Below are positions 7,101 to 7,477 of a stretch of 7,477 nucleotides of DNA, piece after piece (the stretch's first letter is position 1; each line of letters begins with the position of its first letter). The position numbers and the translations under genes were made by a program. The stretch comes from CAYJDR01 sp964368965 (GTDB lineage: Bacteria; Chrysiogenota; Deferribacteres; Deferribacterales; Mucispirillaceae), in NCBI GenBank assembly GCA_964368965.1, contig CAYJDR010000064.1, positions 1-7,477 of the forward strand, in the 5' to 3' direction. The notes under the pieces were generated by a model that was not told the DNA's origin, did not search any database, and worked only from the letters and a program-made list of their open reading frames with translations.

Positions 7101-7276
7101 AAAATATTTTCAATATTTTTAATCTTTTCATCTATATCACCGTCGCTTTCGTATTCTACAATTTTATCTCTAAGGATAAGTTGTGTTTTATCGAAATACA
7201 CGCTGCCTTTTAATTTTTTAAAAGATATTTCTATTTGCTCGTTTAAATTTTCTTTACTTAGTATTAATTTTTCCAT
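4145..7276 (-). CDS. Reverse transcriptase-nitrilase fusion, DRT type 1 (UG1)-like antiphage protein
   Basis: This 1043-residue protein has two recognisable enzymes. The N-terminal reverse transcriptase shows FGNRFRPN (142-149), motif A VATIDLKEFYYS (194-205, D198), motif B LPIGFLPSSILANWYL (260-275) and motif C YVDD (294-297), with motif D/E-like KDKVKIFYFKSGG (383-395). Between C and D is an Asn/Lys/Ser-rich insertion (about 334-365). Residues about 400-740 look helical and match no motif I know; abortive-infection-type reverse transcriptases carry helical repeats in this place. The C-terminal nitrilase domain (about 751-1000) keeps all three catalytic residues: E803 in IMPEC, K868 in NLRNKVHYSPGE and C907 in YCCFE. 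Reverse transcriptase plus nitrilase defines the UG1/DRT1 defence class (UG5 is another nitrilase-bearing group); the reaction and substrate of the nitrilase are unknown. No membrane segment is evident. The start is fixed by an in-frame TAG 15 bases upstream. The ribosome binding site is weak, unlike the neighbouring genes. The gene is AT-rich and probably acquired. UG1 versus UG5 cannot be settled by eye. Confidence 0.9.
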   Translation of the reverse strand: MEKLILSKENLNEQIEISFKKLKGSVYFDKTQLILRDKIVEYESDGDIDEKIKNIENILLSSNSNKWDDFVESQLESIDYLVFPKKIKKCDSNIIFNTKKEAPCVDKVQYMFDSNVEVHIIGILWMLTIGIHLDSQLSDYVFGNRFRPNVINEFKNSTYSPNILKPYFTQYQTWRDNGLKIAEKYIDKKIDVLVATIDLKEFYYSVDFTEDNFNDFINRYGNIESNFNINIIKKLNNFTYKVIEKYSTMIKPRLEGENCLPIGFLPSSILANWYLHEFDTAIHSKLNPLYYGRYVDDIIIVDKIEKDSFFHKKIASSEVTSENLLTYLLCNCKANQDVSCKNENSILNKNTNKNSDKNTSEDLYHINKSLLLNKEGKTITVQKDKVKIFYFKSGGSKALLKSFRNAINKNSSEFRLIPGDDEYLSFGDYSNIYEIFKDKNSSINKFREISDVEINRFNLSKFLGKMTKISTLVNDEKENTFENDIIKIFDQETIVENYTFLETILQQLIANERFDLALEFIKNATNAFNQLKIDCNSKADKDLNTITVLKCSLFEHLISSIIRSCSLVWGKNVKSFLKEVNSFFKKTPSTKDYVTTYNLQHNNSLLCRNNYLATRMVNKFLIVGMIENVIDGNISFTDEEDINLSSFNSFFDNIKNKELMEYKYYPYIVKLQDIEMYEYIRTLKHHTEDKTFHNLKNCKKLYSELNYPNVKKDISFFNNIEEKKIVKEIILDSKIKSFATISNILQTPKNTISIAIANTVVKESDFKKVLTENPNRSVDRYNKLKKIVNCAIEEKANILIMPECYVPFEWLPLLAQKASQNKLAIITGVEHILVKNGNTSYITNLTATILPYLVDENIVSSHINLRNKVHYSPGEIREIQGYGYDFFEGNEYDLFCYNDFWFSVYCCFELASIHDRSIFSNIIDSIVAVEFNRDTEYFNNIIESLSRDLHCYCAQVNTSTYGDSRIISPSKSYEKNILQVKGGKNDTVLIGEIDIKGLREFQLKKFELQKDDKRFKPTPPSFDVQTVRDKINKKLFERLTQKT
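6201..6240 (-). repeat. Imperfect AT-rich short repeats inside the reverse transcriptase gene
   Basis: The plus strand shows recurring (g/c)TATTTTT units spaced 12-14 bases apart. They encode the NKNTNKNSDKNTS stretch (348-360) between reverse transcriptase motifs C and D. It looks like slippage expansion in a tolerant surface loop. Confidence 0.5.
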
Positions 7277-7296
7277 GAGTATTCTCTGCTATTGAT

Positions 7297-7326
7297 ATTT
7301 TGTTTTGACAGTTCTTTACGTATCAA
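7297..7326 (-). promoter_or_regulatory. Possible promoter for the reverse transcriptase gene
   Basis: On the minus strand TTGATA (7326-7321, five of six -35 matches) is followed after 18 bases by CAAAAT (7302-7297, four of six -10 matches), about 20 bases before the ATG at 7276. An 8-base inverted repeat (TATTGATA at 7290-7297, TATCAATA at 7321-7328) overlaps both boxes and could be an operator. AT-richness makes either match possible by chance. Confidence 0.3.
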
Positions 7327-7340
7327 TACTTAGGTGTGCC

Positions 7341-7477
7341 TCACTCCCCCACGGCAATATCAAGCCGCTCATGCAATATCTCATAGATAATATCTGCCAG
7401 AGCTTGCCTTGCTTGGGAGTCTGTTTTTAGTACATGGTTGGCTAGGGCCGTATGTGAAGTCATGGCGCGCACAACGC
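7341..7477 (-). CDS. Unrecognised protein, C-terminal 44 residues (start outside window)
   Basis: An open frame enters from the right edge and stops with TGA at 7343-7341. The visible residues run VVRAMTSHTALANHVLKTDS, then QARQALADIIYEILHERLDI and end AVGE. The stretch is predicted helical, with hydrophobics spaced as in an amphipathic helix, and its base composition resembles the backbone rather than the AT-rich gene downstream. An ATG at 7463 would give a 40-residue protein, but no Shine-Dalgarno precedes it, so a longer gene entering the window is more likely. I do not recognise the family. It ends 64 bases before the reverse transcriptase start, with no terminator hairpin between them, so read-through into the reverse transcriptase gene is possible. 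Confidence 0.6.
   Translation of the reverse strand, partial: VVRAMTSHTALANHVLKTDSQARQALADIIYEILHERLDIAVGE

Larger units (their letters stand above)
4075..7335. other. AT-rich cargo segment carrying the reverse transcriptase gene
   Basis: Base composition changes sharply around this segment. For example, positions 5041-5100 contain 15 G/C of 60, whereas 1081-1140 in the ATPase gene contain 32 of 60. The edges are approximate, lying near the ERF-leader hairpin on the left and the end of the preceding gene on the right. The segment holds a single gene. I found no transposase, no convincing terminal repeats and no target duplication, so the mechanism of entry is unknown. It is best viewed as horizontally acquired cargo in the mobile-element backbone. 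Confidence 0.65.

Noticed and set aside
4145..7276. Retron, diversity-generating retroelement or group II intron reverse transcriptase
   Set aside because: No msr/msd-like RNA fits the small gaps, there is no template/variable repeat pair and no maturase or intron structure, and the C-terminal nitrilase domain points to the UG/DRT class.
3312..7332. 12-base inverted repeat (3312-3323 and 7321-7332) flanking ERF plus the reverse transcriptase gene as possible element ends
   Set aside because: A 12-base match is expected about once by chance among all pairs in a window of this size, it is AT-rich, and the left copy is not at the composition boundary.
7341..7463. Complete 40-residue small protein starting at the ATG at 7463
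   Set aside because: The frame is open through to the window edge and no Shine-Dalgarno precedes this ATG, so a truncated larger gene is the simpler reading.

Overview
This window looks like part of the recombination and maintenance module of a proteobacterial mobile element, either an integrative conjugative element or a large plasmid. The evidence is gene content and order: an ERF-family single-strand annealing protein, a Cas4/AddB-like Fe-S nuclease, a small hypothetical protein, a CobS-like AAA+ ATPase and a DUF3150 protein. All of them lie on the minus strand, tightly packed, with nearly identical AAGGA-type ribosome binding sites. This parallels the bet/exo/cobS-like stretch of SXT/R391-type elements, but with ERF in place of Bet and a different nuclease. 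The host cannot be named from this sequence alone.

Reading in the direction of transcription (right to left): 7477-7341 is the C-terminal end of an unrecognised protein. 7276-4145 is a 1043-residue reverse transcriptase fused to a C-terminal nitrilase-fold domain, the architecture of the UG1 / DRT type 1 antiphage reverse transcriptases. 4144-4018 is a gap holding a terminator-like hairpin just before the next ribosome binding site. 4017-3328 is ERF, followed by a second strong hairpin (3304-3266). 3249-2089 is the nuclease, 2079-1666 the small hypothetical, 1628-312 the CobS-like ATPase with an unexpected C-terminal WGR domain, and 301-1 the start of a DUF3150 protein cut by the window edge. 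Every supported gene is on the minus strand, and there is no gene-free stretch longer than 130 bases.

How the genes may work together: the nuclease would resect double-strand ends and ERF would anneal the resulting single strands, a two-component recombinase like lambda Exo/Beta. The CobS-like ATPase and DUF3150 protein are usual neighbours of a CobT/VWA-type partner in such elements, and their job there is not established. The reverse transcriptase-nitrilase gene is a compositional outsider: it is strongly AT-rich, has a weak ribosome binding site, and may have its own promoter. It is best read as defence cargo inserted just upstream of the recombination genes, and it is the most notable feature of the window.
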